Below, one piece after another: positions 23,555 to 31,742 of a DNA stretch of 43,657 bases (position 1 is its first letter; the number at the start of each line of letters is the position of its first letter). Below the pieces are notes generated by a model. That model saw only the letters and a list, made by a program, of their open reading frames with translations, ran no database searches and was not told the DNA's origin. The DNA comes from Chryseobacterium gleum (GTDB lineage Bacteria > Bacteroidota > Bacteroidia > Flavobacteriales_F > PHOS-HE28). A program made the translations under genes and the position numbers. The stretch covers positions 1 through 43,657 of the forward strand of contig CAMCAZ010000030.1 of assembly GCA_945872795.1 (NCBI GenBank), read 5' to 3'.

Positions 23555-24144
23555 CATTCCGGATGCGCGGCAAGCCATTCCTTGACCTTGCTCAAGTGCG
23601 CCTGCTTCACCGGCTCGCGCAGCTGCTTGTTGGTCACGGTGAAATACTGGTGGCGCTCCAGGAAGCGCACCTGCAGTTCATTCCACTCCCGCTCGGTCTT
23701 CAATACACCATAGACCTTCATCTCCTCAAAAAGCTGGCCGCCGATTGGAAAGAAGTCCCCGCGGCCCAGGTAATCGAGGTCCGCGTCGCAGAGGATACGC
23801 GCCAGCTTGTTCCGGGGGCTTTGGGGTATGCGCGTGGCCAGGACCATGTCACAGACCAGCTCCACCTGCCGCGGGGTGAAGCCGAATTGTGGGAGCTGTT
23901 CGCGGATGATCATACAGCCCGCGTCCTCATGTTCCTTGTCCTGGATCACGAAACCGGAATCGTGGTAAAGGGCAGCGATCTTCAGCAGGGTCAGGCCTTC
24001 GCCGGTCACGTCTTCCTTCTCGGCGATGTCGATGACACTGGCATACACATCCAACGTATGTTCAAGGCTGTGGTAGGTGCGCGTCAGCGGAAGCTCGTTC
24101 CTGAGCCGTTGCAGAATATACGTCCGTGCCGCTTCTACGTCCAT
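23554..24144 (-). CDS. HD-domain phosphohydrolase-like protein
   Basis: A 196-residue cytosolic protein with HD-superfamily metal-binding motifs: YHSLEHTLDVY (first His), ALYHDSGFV (His-Asp pair), KEHEDAG and LCDADLDYLGRGDFF (later Asp). Such domains hydrolyse nucleotides or phosphodiesters. Small relatives without partner domains have no assigned substrate. I start at the ATG ending at 24144 (MDVEAARTYILQRL), where helical sequence begins; the open frame extends to 24252, beyond the divergent kinase start. TATCTTGG (minus strand, 24159-24166) is a one-mismatch -7 box. It diverges from the sensor kinase, so the two could be co-regulated. Confidence 0.8.
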   Translation of the reverse strand: MDVEAARTYILQRLRNELPLTRTYHSLEHTLDVYASVIDIAEKEDVTGEGLTLLKIAALYHDSGFVIQDKEHEDAGCMIIREQLPQFGFTPRQVELVCDMVLATRIPQSPRNKLARILCDADLDYLGRGDFFPIGGQLFEEMKVYGVLKTEREWNELQVRFLERHQYFTVTNKQLREPVKQAHLSKVKEWLAAHPE

Positions 24145-24185
24145 GGTCCTCGGGCCAGCCAAGATAAGGCGCCTGACGCACCCGC

Positions 24186-24193
24186 TACCTTTG
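24186..24193 (+). promoter_or_regulatory. TACCTTTG -7 box of the sensor kinase gene
   Basis: An exact match to TAnnTTTG, only 6 nt before ATG 24200. The transcript would be nearly leaderless, so a Shine-Dalgarno site cannot be used. The box also rules out the longer open frame beginning at 24077. Confidence 0.6.
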
Positions 24194-24199
24194 TTCCCC

Positions 24200-25153
24200 A
24201 TGACGAACCGTTCGCACAAGCGCACCTTGCTGTTGTTCGGTGCGCTCAGCATCTACATCGTGCTCCAATTCACCTGGTGGGCGGTGCTGCTGCTCCGCAA
24301 GGACCGCGAAGCGTTGCAATTGGCCTTGGAGGTGCAGGCCTTGGGCGGCCCGATCGTGGACCAGCCCGACCCGGACCGTGGCCTGCGCATGGTCGTGGGT
24401 GAGGCCAGCGTGTTCTTTGCGTTCCTGCTGGGCATCCTGTTCCTCACTTTCCGGGCTGTCAAGCGTGACCTTGCATTGGTGCGCACGCAGCAGAACTTCC
24501 TGTTGGCCGTGACCCACGAACTGCGGACACCCATCGCTGCCATCAAGCTGCAACTGCAGACCCTGGCACGCACAGGCCTCACACAGGAACAACGCGATGA
24601 CCTCCGCCTGAAAGCCCTCACCGAATCGGACCGGCTGGCCCTGCTGGCGGACAAGGTCCTTCTGGCGACCAAGGCGGATGACGGGCTGCTCACCTTGGAG
24701 CTCGCCGACATGGATGTGGCGCGTGCGATGCAGGACGTGCTGGCCCGGGCGCGCGTGCATGTGGCCCGCAACCATCCCCTGAAGTACGAGGGCCCCGGAT
24801 CGCTGATGATCCGCAGTGATGAGCAGGTCCTGCGCAGCATCGCGGACAACCTGGTGGAGAATGCCGCCAAGTACTCCCCAGAAGGACACCCCATCACCCT
24901 GACCGTGGAAGGCGGCGTCAATGGTTGGCGATTACTGGTGAGCGACGAAGGCCCCGGTATCCCCGGGCATGAACAGCAGCGCATCTTCGAGAAGTTCTAC
25001 CGCAGCGGCAATGAGGAGACCCGAAGCGCGAAGGGCACGGGCCTGGGGCTCTACATCGTGCAGCGCCTGGTGCAGCGGCTGGGCGGCGTGATCCAGGTCA
25101 GGAACGCCGCGGAGCACGGGGCTATCTTCGTGGCCTCCTTTCCCAAACACTGA
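24200..25153 (+). CDS. membrane sensor histidine kinase without adjacent response regulator
   Basis: A 317-residue kinase. It has two transmembrane helices (about 9-32, LLLFGALSIYIVLQFTWWAVLLL, and 69-86, ASVFFAFLLGILFLTF) with a short extracytoplasmic loop of about 36 residues. The HisKA domain has His106 in AVTHELRTPIAAIKLQLQTL, then HATPase_c with N box NLVENAAKYSPEG, G1 DEGPGIPG, F box IFEKFY and G2 GTGLGLYIVQRL. The tiny sensor loop suggests sensing within the membrane or through a partner. No response regulator lies next to it. It is followed after 2 nt by gpmI and is probably co-transcribed, an odd pairing. The start is set by the promoter box. Confidence 0.93.
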   Translation: MTNRSHKRTLLLFGALSIYIVLQFTWWAVLLLRKDREALQLALEVQALGGPIVDQPDPDRGLRMVVGEASVFFAFLLGILFLTFRAVKRDLALVRTQQNFLLAVTHELRTPIAAIKLQLQTLARTGLTQEQRDDLRLKALTESDRLALLADKVLLATKADDGLLTLELADMDVARAMQDVLARARVHVARNHPLKYEGPGSLMIRSDEQVLRSIADNLVENAAKYSPEGHPITLTVEGGVNGWRLLVSDEGPGIPGHEQQRIFEKFYRSGNEETRSAKGTGLGLYIVQRLVQRLGGVIQVRNAAEHGAIFVASFPKH

Positions 25154-25155
25154 AC

Positions 25156-26682
25156 ATGGCAACGAACAAGGTGGTCCTTATCGTTCTGGACGGCTGGGGC
25201 ATTGGGGCCGGCGATGCCACGGATGCCATCGCCATGGCAAGCACCCCGTTCATGGATGAACTGGTGCGGACCGCACCGAACGCCACCCTGCTCACCGATG
25301 GGGAGCATGTGGGATTGCCAGAAGGCCAGATGGGCAACAGTGAGGTGGGGCACATGAACATCGGGGCCGGTCGCATCGTCTTTCAAGACCTTGTGCGCAT
25401 CGATCGCTCCATCCGGGAGGGACAACTGGAACACGACCCGGGGTTGCGGGAGGCTTTCGCCAAAGCGGGACGATCCGGCGCCCGCCTGCACCTGATGGGA
25501 CTGCTCTCCGATGGTGGCGTGCACGCCATGCGCACCCATGCGGAAGCACTGTGCCACATGGCCGAAAAAGCGGGTGTGCCGAACGTGTTCGTCCATGCCT
25601 TCACCGATGGTCGGGATGCCGATCCGCGAAGCGGCAAGGGTTACATGGAACGCTTTCTGGCGGCTACGGCAGGCACGGGCACCCGGGTCGCCAGCGTGGT
25701 GGGCCGATACTATGCCATGGACCGGGACAAGCGCTGGGAACGTGTGGCCAAGGCCTACGACCTGCTCGTCCATGGAAAGGGGAAAGCGATCCGCGATCCC
25801 CTGGAGGCCTTCGACGGGAGCTACGCCGCGGGCCTCACGGATGAATTCGTGGAACCCTTCATCGTCATGGACACGAACGGTGTTCCACTGGCCACCATCC
25901 AACCGGGAGACGTGGTGCTGTGCTTCAACTACCGCACGGATCGATGCCGCGAGATCACCGAAGCATTGACCCAGCGTGCGTTCCCCGAGTTCGGCATGGA
26001 GCCTCTGGACCTGCATTACGTGACGATGACGGAATATGACCCCACGTTCCGCAACGTGCAAGTACTCTTCCGGAAGGATGACCTGGCCATGACGCTCGGT
26101 GAGGTGGTGTCCCGGGCCGGGCTCCGACAGATCAGGATCGCGGAAACGGAGAAGTATCCGCACGTCTCCTTCTTCTTCAGTGGGGGGCGAGAGAAGCCCT
26201 TTGACGGGGAGTCCCGTCTGATGGTGCCATCACCCAAGGTGGCCACCTACGACCTGCAGCCCGAGATGAGCGCACAGGGGATCGTGGATGCCATCGTACC
26301 CGAGCTTCAACAGGGGAACCCGGACCTCGTGGTCCTGAACTTCGCGAACCCCGACATGGTCGGACATACCGGGGCGTTCGATGCCATTGTGAAGGCCGTG
26401 GAGACCGCGGATGACTGTGCCCGCCAAGTGGTGGAGGCCGGCTTAGCTTCCGGCTACTCGTTCGTGATCATTGCCGACCATGGGAATGCCGACAAGGCCC
26501 TGAACCCGGATGGTTCACCCAATACCGCCCACAGCATGAATCCGGTTCCCATCATTGTGCTGAACGGCTTTGTCAAAGGCCTTCGTTCCGGCATTCTGGC
26601 GGATGTGGCCCCCACCATCCTGGACCTGATGAACGTGGAAAAGCCCGCCGAAATGACGGGCTCTTCCCTGCTTATCCGATAG
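25156..26682 (+). CDS. gpmI: 2,3-bisphosphoglycerate-independent phosphoglycerate mutase
   Basis: A 508-residue glycolytic enzyme interconverting 3- and 2-phosphoglycerate through a phosphoserine, with two Mn2+ ions. Motifs: VVLIVLDGWGIG (metal Asp), QMGNSEVGHMNIGAGR with nucleophile Ser62, HAFTDGRDADPRSG, GRYYAMDRDKRWER, CFNYRTDRCREIT, EKYPHVSFFFSGG, NFANPDMVGHTGAFDA and IIADHGNADKA. It is full length for the family. The start is ATG 25156, 2 nt after the kinase stop. The last 15 codons contain a hairpin that acts as a terminator for the convergent minus-strand genes. Confidence 0.97.
   Translation: MATNKVVLIVLDGWGIGAGDATDAIAMASTPFMDELVRTAPNATLLTDGEHVGLPEGQMGNSEVGHMNIGAGRIVFQDLVRIDRSIREGQLEHDPGLREAFAKAGRSGARLHLMGLLSDGGVHAMRTHAEALCHMAEKAGVPNVFVHAFTDGRDADPRSGKGYMERFLAATAGTGTRVASVVGRYYAMDRDKRWERVAKAYDLLVHGKGKAIRDPLEAFDGSYAAGLTDEFVEPFIVMDTNGVPLATIQPGDVVLCFNYRTDRCREITEALTQRAFPEFGMEPLDLHYVTMTEYDPTFRNVQVLFRKDDLAMTLGEVVSRAGLRQIRIAETEKYPHVSFFFSGGREKPFDGESRLMVPSPKVATYDLQPEMSAQGIVDAIVPELQQGNPDLVVLNFANPDMVGHTGAFDAIVKAVETADDCARQVVEAGLASGYSFVIIADHGNADKALNPDGSPNTAHSMNPVPIIVLNGFVKGLRSGILADVAPTILDLMNVEKPAEMTGSSLLIR
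26637..26667 (-). terminator. terminator of the type IX cargo operon inside the 3' end of gpmI
   Basis: Read on the minus strand, GGAAGAGCCCG pairs with CGGGCTTTTCC over 11 bp (one G-U) around a 9-nt loop, with TTTT in the descending arm. It lies 24 nt beyond the stop of the 739-aa surface protein gene, but within the coding end of gpmI. The plus-strand version has an A-C mismatch and fewer Ts, so it should work best on the minus strand. Confidence 0.65.
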
Positions 26683-26690
26683 TCGTAGGC

Positions 26691-28910
26691 TTAACGAAGC
26701 ACCGTCAGGTGGCCCGTGTAGGGCTCATCACGCTGCTCCACCACCACTTCATAGAAGTACGTCCCATCAGGCACATCGCCCCCGTTCCAGGTGTTCCTGT
26801 AGTTCGTCGCTTCGTACACGATCTGTCCCCAGCGGTTGAAGATGCGCACCGAGTTGGACACGTATTGGATGCCTTCGATGAAGAACAGTTCATTGTTGGC
26901 GTCACCGTTCGGAGTGATCACGTTGGGGATGATCACATCGCAGATGAGGGCGACCTCAATGGTCTCTTCCACGGAACGCCCGCAGTCATCCGTGGCGGTG
27001 ACCGTGTAGGTTGCGCGCTCCGAGGCCGTCACCCAGGCTGTGTTCCCAATATCGCCCGTGGACCATTCGATCTGCAGGACACCGACACCGCCCGACGCAT
27101 CCACCGCCAGCAGCAGGGAGTCGTTGGAGCAGGGTACCAGCACATCCTCACCGCTCAACAGGATGGCCGGTGCATCCACTATGGTGAGCGTCACGGACGC
27201 CGTGGCCGTGCGGCCGCAGGCATCAGTGACCGTGGCGGTAATGATGGCCAGTTCACCATCGTCATCGATACCATCCTCCAACGGGGCGAAGGGCACCTGG
27301 ACGTTCAGCACACCATCCGGGATCACAGTGGTGCCCGGGAGCACGTAATCCTCGCCGAACACCGCATCACCGGAACCGGTAAGGGTCACCGTCAGATCAC
27401 CGGTGGTACCGATGGGACGGATGATGTTCAGCTGACTGCTTTCACACGCTTCGAGCAGGGTGTTCGAGCCGATGATCGTCATCTGAACAGGGTTCAGGGG
27501 AGTGAGCTCCACAAAGAACTGGGCAATGGCCGTGGACCCGCAATCATCGGTCACCGTGGCCGTATAGACGGTGTTATCCAGTGGGGCGACCTCAAGCGTG
27601 GGACCTGTTGAACCGTCGGACCATACTACAGAGTAGGGTGGAAAGCCACCCGCGATCACCGGTTCAAGGATGGTGGAACCCAGGCAGGGGATCTCCGCGA
27701 AGCCACCAGTAATGACCAAGGTGGGTCCGGATTCGATGAAGAAGATGAATTCGTTCACGATTTCGATGCCGGAGCAGACGGACTGGGAGGTCAGGGTCAG
27801 GATGATGGTCTCCTGACCATCCAGGTCGATCGGGCAGTTGAAGGTGAACGACTGCACGGTATCCCCCGGCAGGAAGATCAGCGAATCAGGGAACGGGGGT
27901 ACAAAATCGATGCCTGAAGTGGCGGTGCCGCCCACGGTGATGTACACCACACTAGTATCGTAGCCCGCTCCCTGCTGCAGGAAATCAAGCGTGACCGGGT
28001 AGCAGCTCTCGAGGATGGTGTTGGTGCCCACGATGCCCGGACCAGGGGTGAGGGTGGGGATGAACGGAGTGCTGAGGAAGCTGCCCGCCTCTAGGAACAC
28101 CGCCGAGTCGAACGCGGTATCCCCACCATCAGCGATGGCCATCTTGATGTGGTAGGTCTGGCCGCAGATCACCTCGGCCCGGGCCGTGAGCAGCACCGTC
28201 TGACCGTCGAACTGCACCTCCACGCTCACTCCATTGTCGATGTAGTAGATGTTGTTCGCCGTCCAGTTGGGGTCCAACGAGGAACAATTGATCAACTGGC
28301 CGTTGGTGCCCACCGTTCCGTTATTGACCGTATTGATGGACACCGGAACGCTGGTGCCAGGCACCAGCGCCAAGTTGATGGCATTGTCGGTGAACGTACC
28401 GGTGATACCGGGGCCGCTCAGGAAGAAACCGAACACGTCATTCACCGTTCCGCAGACATACTCATTATACTCCTCGGAAGCGAACACATACCGGAAAGTG
28501 ACCGAGTCACCGACCGGAACAAAATCGAACTCCAGAATGGAAGCATCGTTCGTGGCCACTCCGGCAAGGACCTGCAGGTCCGGGTCCCCGAAACCGAAAT
28601 TGCCTCCGCCCTCGGTGGCTGCTCCGTTATTGTTCGGGCCCAAGGCCACGTTCACGTTGCCGGTAGCCAGAATAACGCCGGCGTCCAGACCGATGCTACC
28701 GCTCGCACCGCTGAACGCGCCGGCCTGTTCGTTCAACACATCACCGGACGCTCCGTTATACGTCACGTTGGTGACCGTGACCCCTCCTCCCAAGAGGACA
28801 TCCGTAAGCAACTGGGCAGGTGTTTGGGTATTGGTCACCTGCAGTTGACCAAAGACGGGGACCGCCAACAGAGTGGAAGCCAGAAGTGCTGTGAGTGAGG
28901 CCTTGCGCAT
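26691..28910 (-). CDS. surface protein, choice-of-anchor-L plus type B (gliding-associated) sorting domain
   Basis: A 739-residue secreted protein. Parts: signal peptide (RKASLTALLASTLLAVPVFGQ); choice-of-anchor-L domain (about 22-290: EGGGNFGFGDPDLQVLAG, FRYVFASEEYNEYVCGTVNDVFGFFLSGPG, IADGGDTAFDSAVFLEAG); Calx-beta-like domains (GGTATSGIDFVPPFPDS...PIDLDGQETIILTL, and another further on); SprB-like repeats (GGFPPYSVVWSDGSTGPTLE, IEWSTGDIG); and the gliding-motility-associated C-terminal domain (about 656-739: NVITPNGDANNELFFIEGI, IFNRWGQIVYEA, PDGTYFYEVVV). That last domain directs export by the type IX secretion system. It starts 10 nt after the stop of its longer paralogue, so the two are one transcript. 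Role: probably surface adhesion or matrix; no ligand known. Confidence 0.88.
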   Translation of the reverse strand: MRKASLTALLASTLLAVPVFGQLQVTNTQTPAQLLTDVLLGGGVTVTNVTYNGASGDVLNEQAGAFSGASGSIGLDAGVILATGNVNVALGPNNNGAATEGGGNFGFGDPDLQVLAGVATNDASILEFDFVPVGDSVTFRYVFASEEYNEYVCGTVNDVFGFFLSGPGITGTFTDNAINLALVPGTSVPVSINTVNNGTVGTNGQLINCSSLDPNWTANNIYYIDNGVSVEVQFDGQTVLLTARAEVICGQTYHIKMAIADGGDTAFDSAVFLEAGSFLSTPFIPTLTPGPGIVGTNTILESCYPVTLDFLQQGAGYDTSVVYITVGGTATSGIDFVPPFPDSLIFLPGDTVQSFTFNCPIDLDGQETIILTLTSQSVCSGIEIVNEFIFFIESGPTLVITGGFAEIPCLGSTILEPVIAGGFPPYSVVWSDGSTGPTLEVAPLDNTVYTATVTDDCGSTAIAQFFVELTPLNPVQMTIIGSNTLLEACESSQLNIIRPIGTTGDLTVTLTGSGDAVFGEDYVLPGTTVIPDGVLNVQVPFAPLEDGIDDDGELAIITATVTDACGRTATASVTLTIVDAPAILLSGEDVLVPCSNDSLLLAVDASGGVGVLQIEWSTGDIGNTAWVTASERATYTVTATDDCGRSVEETIEVALICDVIIPNVITPNGDANNELFFIEGIQYVSNSVRIFNRWGQIVYEATNYRNTWNGGDVPDGTYFYEVVVEQRDEPYTGHLTVLR

Positions 28911-28920
28911 GTGCTGCTCG

Positions 28921-31596
28921 TTACTGTGCCGTTGTTGTTCCCCGAATGAGGGTGACATGACCATATCCTTCCAAGGGAGCGAAGTAATGACCTGCGACCC
29001 TGAATTTGTAAACATACACACCGGTCATGGCTGCATCGCTGCCGTTCACCGAACCATCCCAGGGGGTGTTCATGGACGTGGACGTGAATACCTGCTCTCC
29101 CCAACGGTCGAAGATGGACAGCTCATATTCCGTGATCTCGGCGCCCACCGGGGCGAACAGGTCATTGACACCATCCCCATCCGGCGTGAATGCATTCGGG
29201 AAATGGAACTGTGCGGGCGGTCTCAAGAGCACGGAGTCTTCGCCCAGGCAACCGTTCGGGGTGATGATCGAGAGGTTCACCCAGTGATCGTCCGTGTCGA
29301 AGTAACTGTGGTACACCTCGTCGTTCCTGAAGCGGTTGCCATCGCCCATGTCCCAGACCCAGGTCTGTGCATAGGGCAATGTGGCGGCCTGCAGGTACCA
29401 GTCATCCTGGCCCTTGTTGGTGACCACGATGCCCACCTCTACATGTTCCACCTGTAGGACAATGCTCTCCGTAAGCTCCTCCCCGCAGCGGTCCTGGACG
29501 GTCACCGTGTACTGGGTGTCCTCCATGGGAGCCACCCAGCGTGTGGGGTCGGTGTGCACGCTGTCCGACCAGGTGATGAAATAGTACCCGGAACCGCCGG
29601 CCACAGCAGCCCGGAGTTCCAAACTATCCCCGGCACAGACCCACTGGTCCAGGGGAAGGGTCAACTGGAAGGGAGCGTATTGGGGCAAGATCGTGCTGAC
29701 CATGGCAGTACCTGTGTTCCCGCACTGGTCGACCACTTCGATCGTGTAGGAGGCATCGGCAGGAACGGGAACCGTGATGGCTGCGCCAGTGCCCAGCACG
29801 GTTCCCGCCGCATCCGTCCAGGACCTGGTGTACACACCATTACCGCCCGTGATCGTGGCGATACCGACCACGGCCGTATCACCCGGGCAGATCACTGTGA
29901 CGTCCCCGGTCGTGGTGATCACGATGGGGTCCAATGGCACCGTGCTCACCAGCACGCTGTCCTGAACGGAAGTGCCGCAACCTTCGGTCACCGTGGCCAC
30001 ATACCAGGTGGGTGGACCGGAGGGCACCGAGATGGTGGCCGTGTTGCCCACCGTCACGCCGGCCAAGGTCCATTCGTAAATGAACACGTTGTTTCCACCC
30101 ACGGCACTGACCACCGAGATGTCCTCGGTACCCAGACAGTTCACGGCCACATCGGGTGACACTTCGATCGCCAGGGGCTCATACACGGGCAGGGTTACCG
30201 TGATGCTGTCCTCCACGGGAACCACGGCGCAGATGTCGCTGACCGTGAAGTAGTAGGTGGTGGTGACGCCGGGTGATACCGTGACAGAGGGCGTGGTCTC
30301 CCCGGTGCTCCAGAGGAAGGAGTACTGTTCCATGCCTCCGGTCACCGCGGGGCTCAGCGTATGCGTTTGCCCACAGACCCCGTTGATGTCGGTGGAGACC
30401 ACCTCCAAAGGTGGGGGGCTGTCGATGGTGAAGGTGAAGATCGTCTCCACCACGATGCCGGCGCAGGCGACCAACTGTTCCACGTTGATCACCAAGGTCT
30501 CCGGGCCATCCGCGTCAAAGGGGACATTCAGGGTGTATACCAAGGACTCCACACCAGGGTCGAAGATCATCTGGTTGGGCAGGGCGGGGAAGTAGTCCAC
30601 ACCGGCCGTCGAGGTACCTGCATAGAAATAGGTCACCGTGTCCGAGTTGTTCAGGTCACCCAGACGCGTGAACACCAGTTCATAGGGACCGCAACCCTCC
30701 AGTATCAAGTCGCCGTTCACCCCGAAGCCGTTGGTCAGCGTGGGCTGCACCTGGCCCGTGCTGGTGAAGCTTCCCGCTTCCAGGAACACGGCCGAGTCGA
30801 AGGCGGAGTCCCCTCCGTCCGCGATGGCCATCTTGATGTGGTATTGCTGGCCGCAGTCCACCAAGGCGAAGGCTGTGAGCACCACCGTCAGTCCATCATA
30901 CTGGATGGTGTTGCCCGTGGCGTTGGAGACGTAGAACACGTTGTTCGCCTCCCAGTTGGGGTCGAGATCGGAACAGTTGCTCTCCGTACCATTCGCCCCC
31001 ACCAGACCACTGTTCACCGTGTTGATGGACACCGGGATGGTGGTGCCGGGTATCAGGGCGATGTTGACCGCATTGTTGCTGAACGGGCCGTTGAACCCCG
31101 GTCCGCTGAGGAAGAAGCCGAACGCATCATTCACCGTACCGCATACATACTCATCGTATTCCTCCGAGGAGAAGACATAGCGGAACTTGAGCGAATCACC
31201 GGTCGGGACGAAATCGAACTCCAGCACGGCCACATCATTGGTGACCACCCCGCTGAGCAGTTCCAGGTCAGCGTCACCGGCGCCGAAGTTGCCACCACCT
31301 TCGGTCGCGCCACCGGCATCGTTGGGGCCAGGGGCCAGTTGGATATCACCGGTGGCCATGATCACCCCGCCACCAAGGCCTACAATGCTGGTGGTGCCGT
31401 CAAAGGAGCCCAGCTGCTCGCTCATGACGTTCCCCGGCCCACCATTGAAGGTGATGTTCGTGGCGGTGACCCCGCCCCCGAGTAGCACGTTCTGCACCAA
31501 CTGTGTGGGGAACAAGGTGTTGTTCACCGTCAATTGGGCCGTTGCACCGATGGTCAGCGCCAGGCTGGCAAGTGTCAGGGGAACACGCGATCTCAT
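28921..31596 (-). CDS. large surface protein, choice-of-anchor-L, SprB-like and PKD repeats, type B sorting domain
   Basis: A 891-residue type IX secretion cargo and first gene of a two-gene unit. Parts: signal peptide (RVPLTLASLALTIGATAQ); choice-of-anchor-L domain (about 21-285), closely matching the downstream paralogue (EGGGNFGAGDADLELLSG, FRYVFSSEEYDEYVCGTVNDAFG, ADGGDSAFDSAVFLEAGSF); Calx-beta-like segment (TAGVDYFPALPNQMIF...DADGPETLVINV); at least four SprB-like Ig repeats each with a WS/WT core (YSFLWSTGETTPS, IYEWTLAGVT, TRSWTDAAG, FITWSDSVH); PKD domain (about 745-790, WVWDMGDGNRFRNDEVYHSYF); and sorting domain (about 795-891, NAFTPDGDGVNDLFAPVG, IFDRWGEQVF). ATG 31596 gives the best signal peptide; the frame is open upstream. 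Confidence 0.88.
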   Translation of the reverse strand: MRSRVPLTLASLALTIGATAQLTVNNTLFPTQLVQNVLLGGGVTATNITFNGGPGNVMSEQLGSFDGTTSIVGLGGGVIMATGDIQLAPGPNDAGGATEGGGNFGAGDADLELLSGVVTNDVAVLEFDFVPTGDSLKFRYVFSSEEYDEYVCGTVNDAFGFFLSGPGFNGPFSNNAVNIALIPGTTIPVSINTVNSGLVGANGTESNCSDLDPNWEANNVFYVSNATGNTIQYDGLTVVLTAFALVDCGQQYHIKMAIADGGDSAFDSAVFLEAGSFTSTGQVQPTLTNGFGVNGDLILEGCGPYELVFTRLGDLNNSDTVTYFYAGTSTAGVDYFPALPNQMIFDPGVESLVYTLNVPFDADGPETLVINVEQLVACAGIVVETIFTFTIDSPPPLEVVSTDINGVCGQTHTLSPAVTGGMEQYSFLWSTGETTPSVTVSPGVTTTYYFTVSDICAVVPVEDSITVTLPVYEPLAIEVSPDVAVNCLGTEDISVVSAVGGNNVFIYEWTLAGVTVGNTATISVPSGPPTWYVATVTEGCGTSVQDSVLVSTVPLDPIVITTTGDVTVICPGDTAVVGIATITGGNGVYTRSWTDAAGTVLGTGAAITVPVPADASYTIEVVDQCGNTGTAMVSTILPQYAPFQLTLPLDQWVCAGDSLELRAAVAGGSGYYFITWSDSVHTDPTRWVAPMEDTQYTVTVQDRCGEELTESIVLQVEHVEVGIVVTNKGQDDWYLQAATLPYAQTWVWDMGDGNRFRNDEVYHSYFDTDDHWVNLSIITPNGCLGEDSVLLRPPAQFHFPNAFTPDGDGVNDLFAPVGAEITEYELSIFDRWGEQVFTSTSMNTPWDGSVNGSDAAMTGVYVYKFRVAGHYFAPLEGYGHVTLIRGTTTAQ

Positions 31597-31710
31597 GGTA
31601 CCTGAAAGCATTGAAGCGATGAAAATAGACGATCCGGCGTTAAGCAGGACCCATGGGCCTGCCAAAAAGTTGCCCCGGCGTGCCTTACTGCCCTCTCTCC
31701 CCCTCCCAAC

Positions 31711-31718
31711 TATCTTTG
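31711..31718 (+). promoter_or_regulatory. TATCTTTG -7 box of the dipeptidase gene
   Basis: An exact match to TAnnTTTG, 24 nt before the GTG at 31743. It sits in the divergent region shared with the minus-strand surface protein gene and excludes the longer upstream frame. Confidence 0.6.
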
Positions 31719-31742
31719 CCCACTTCTAAAAACCGCCCTGCC

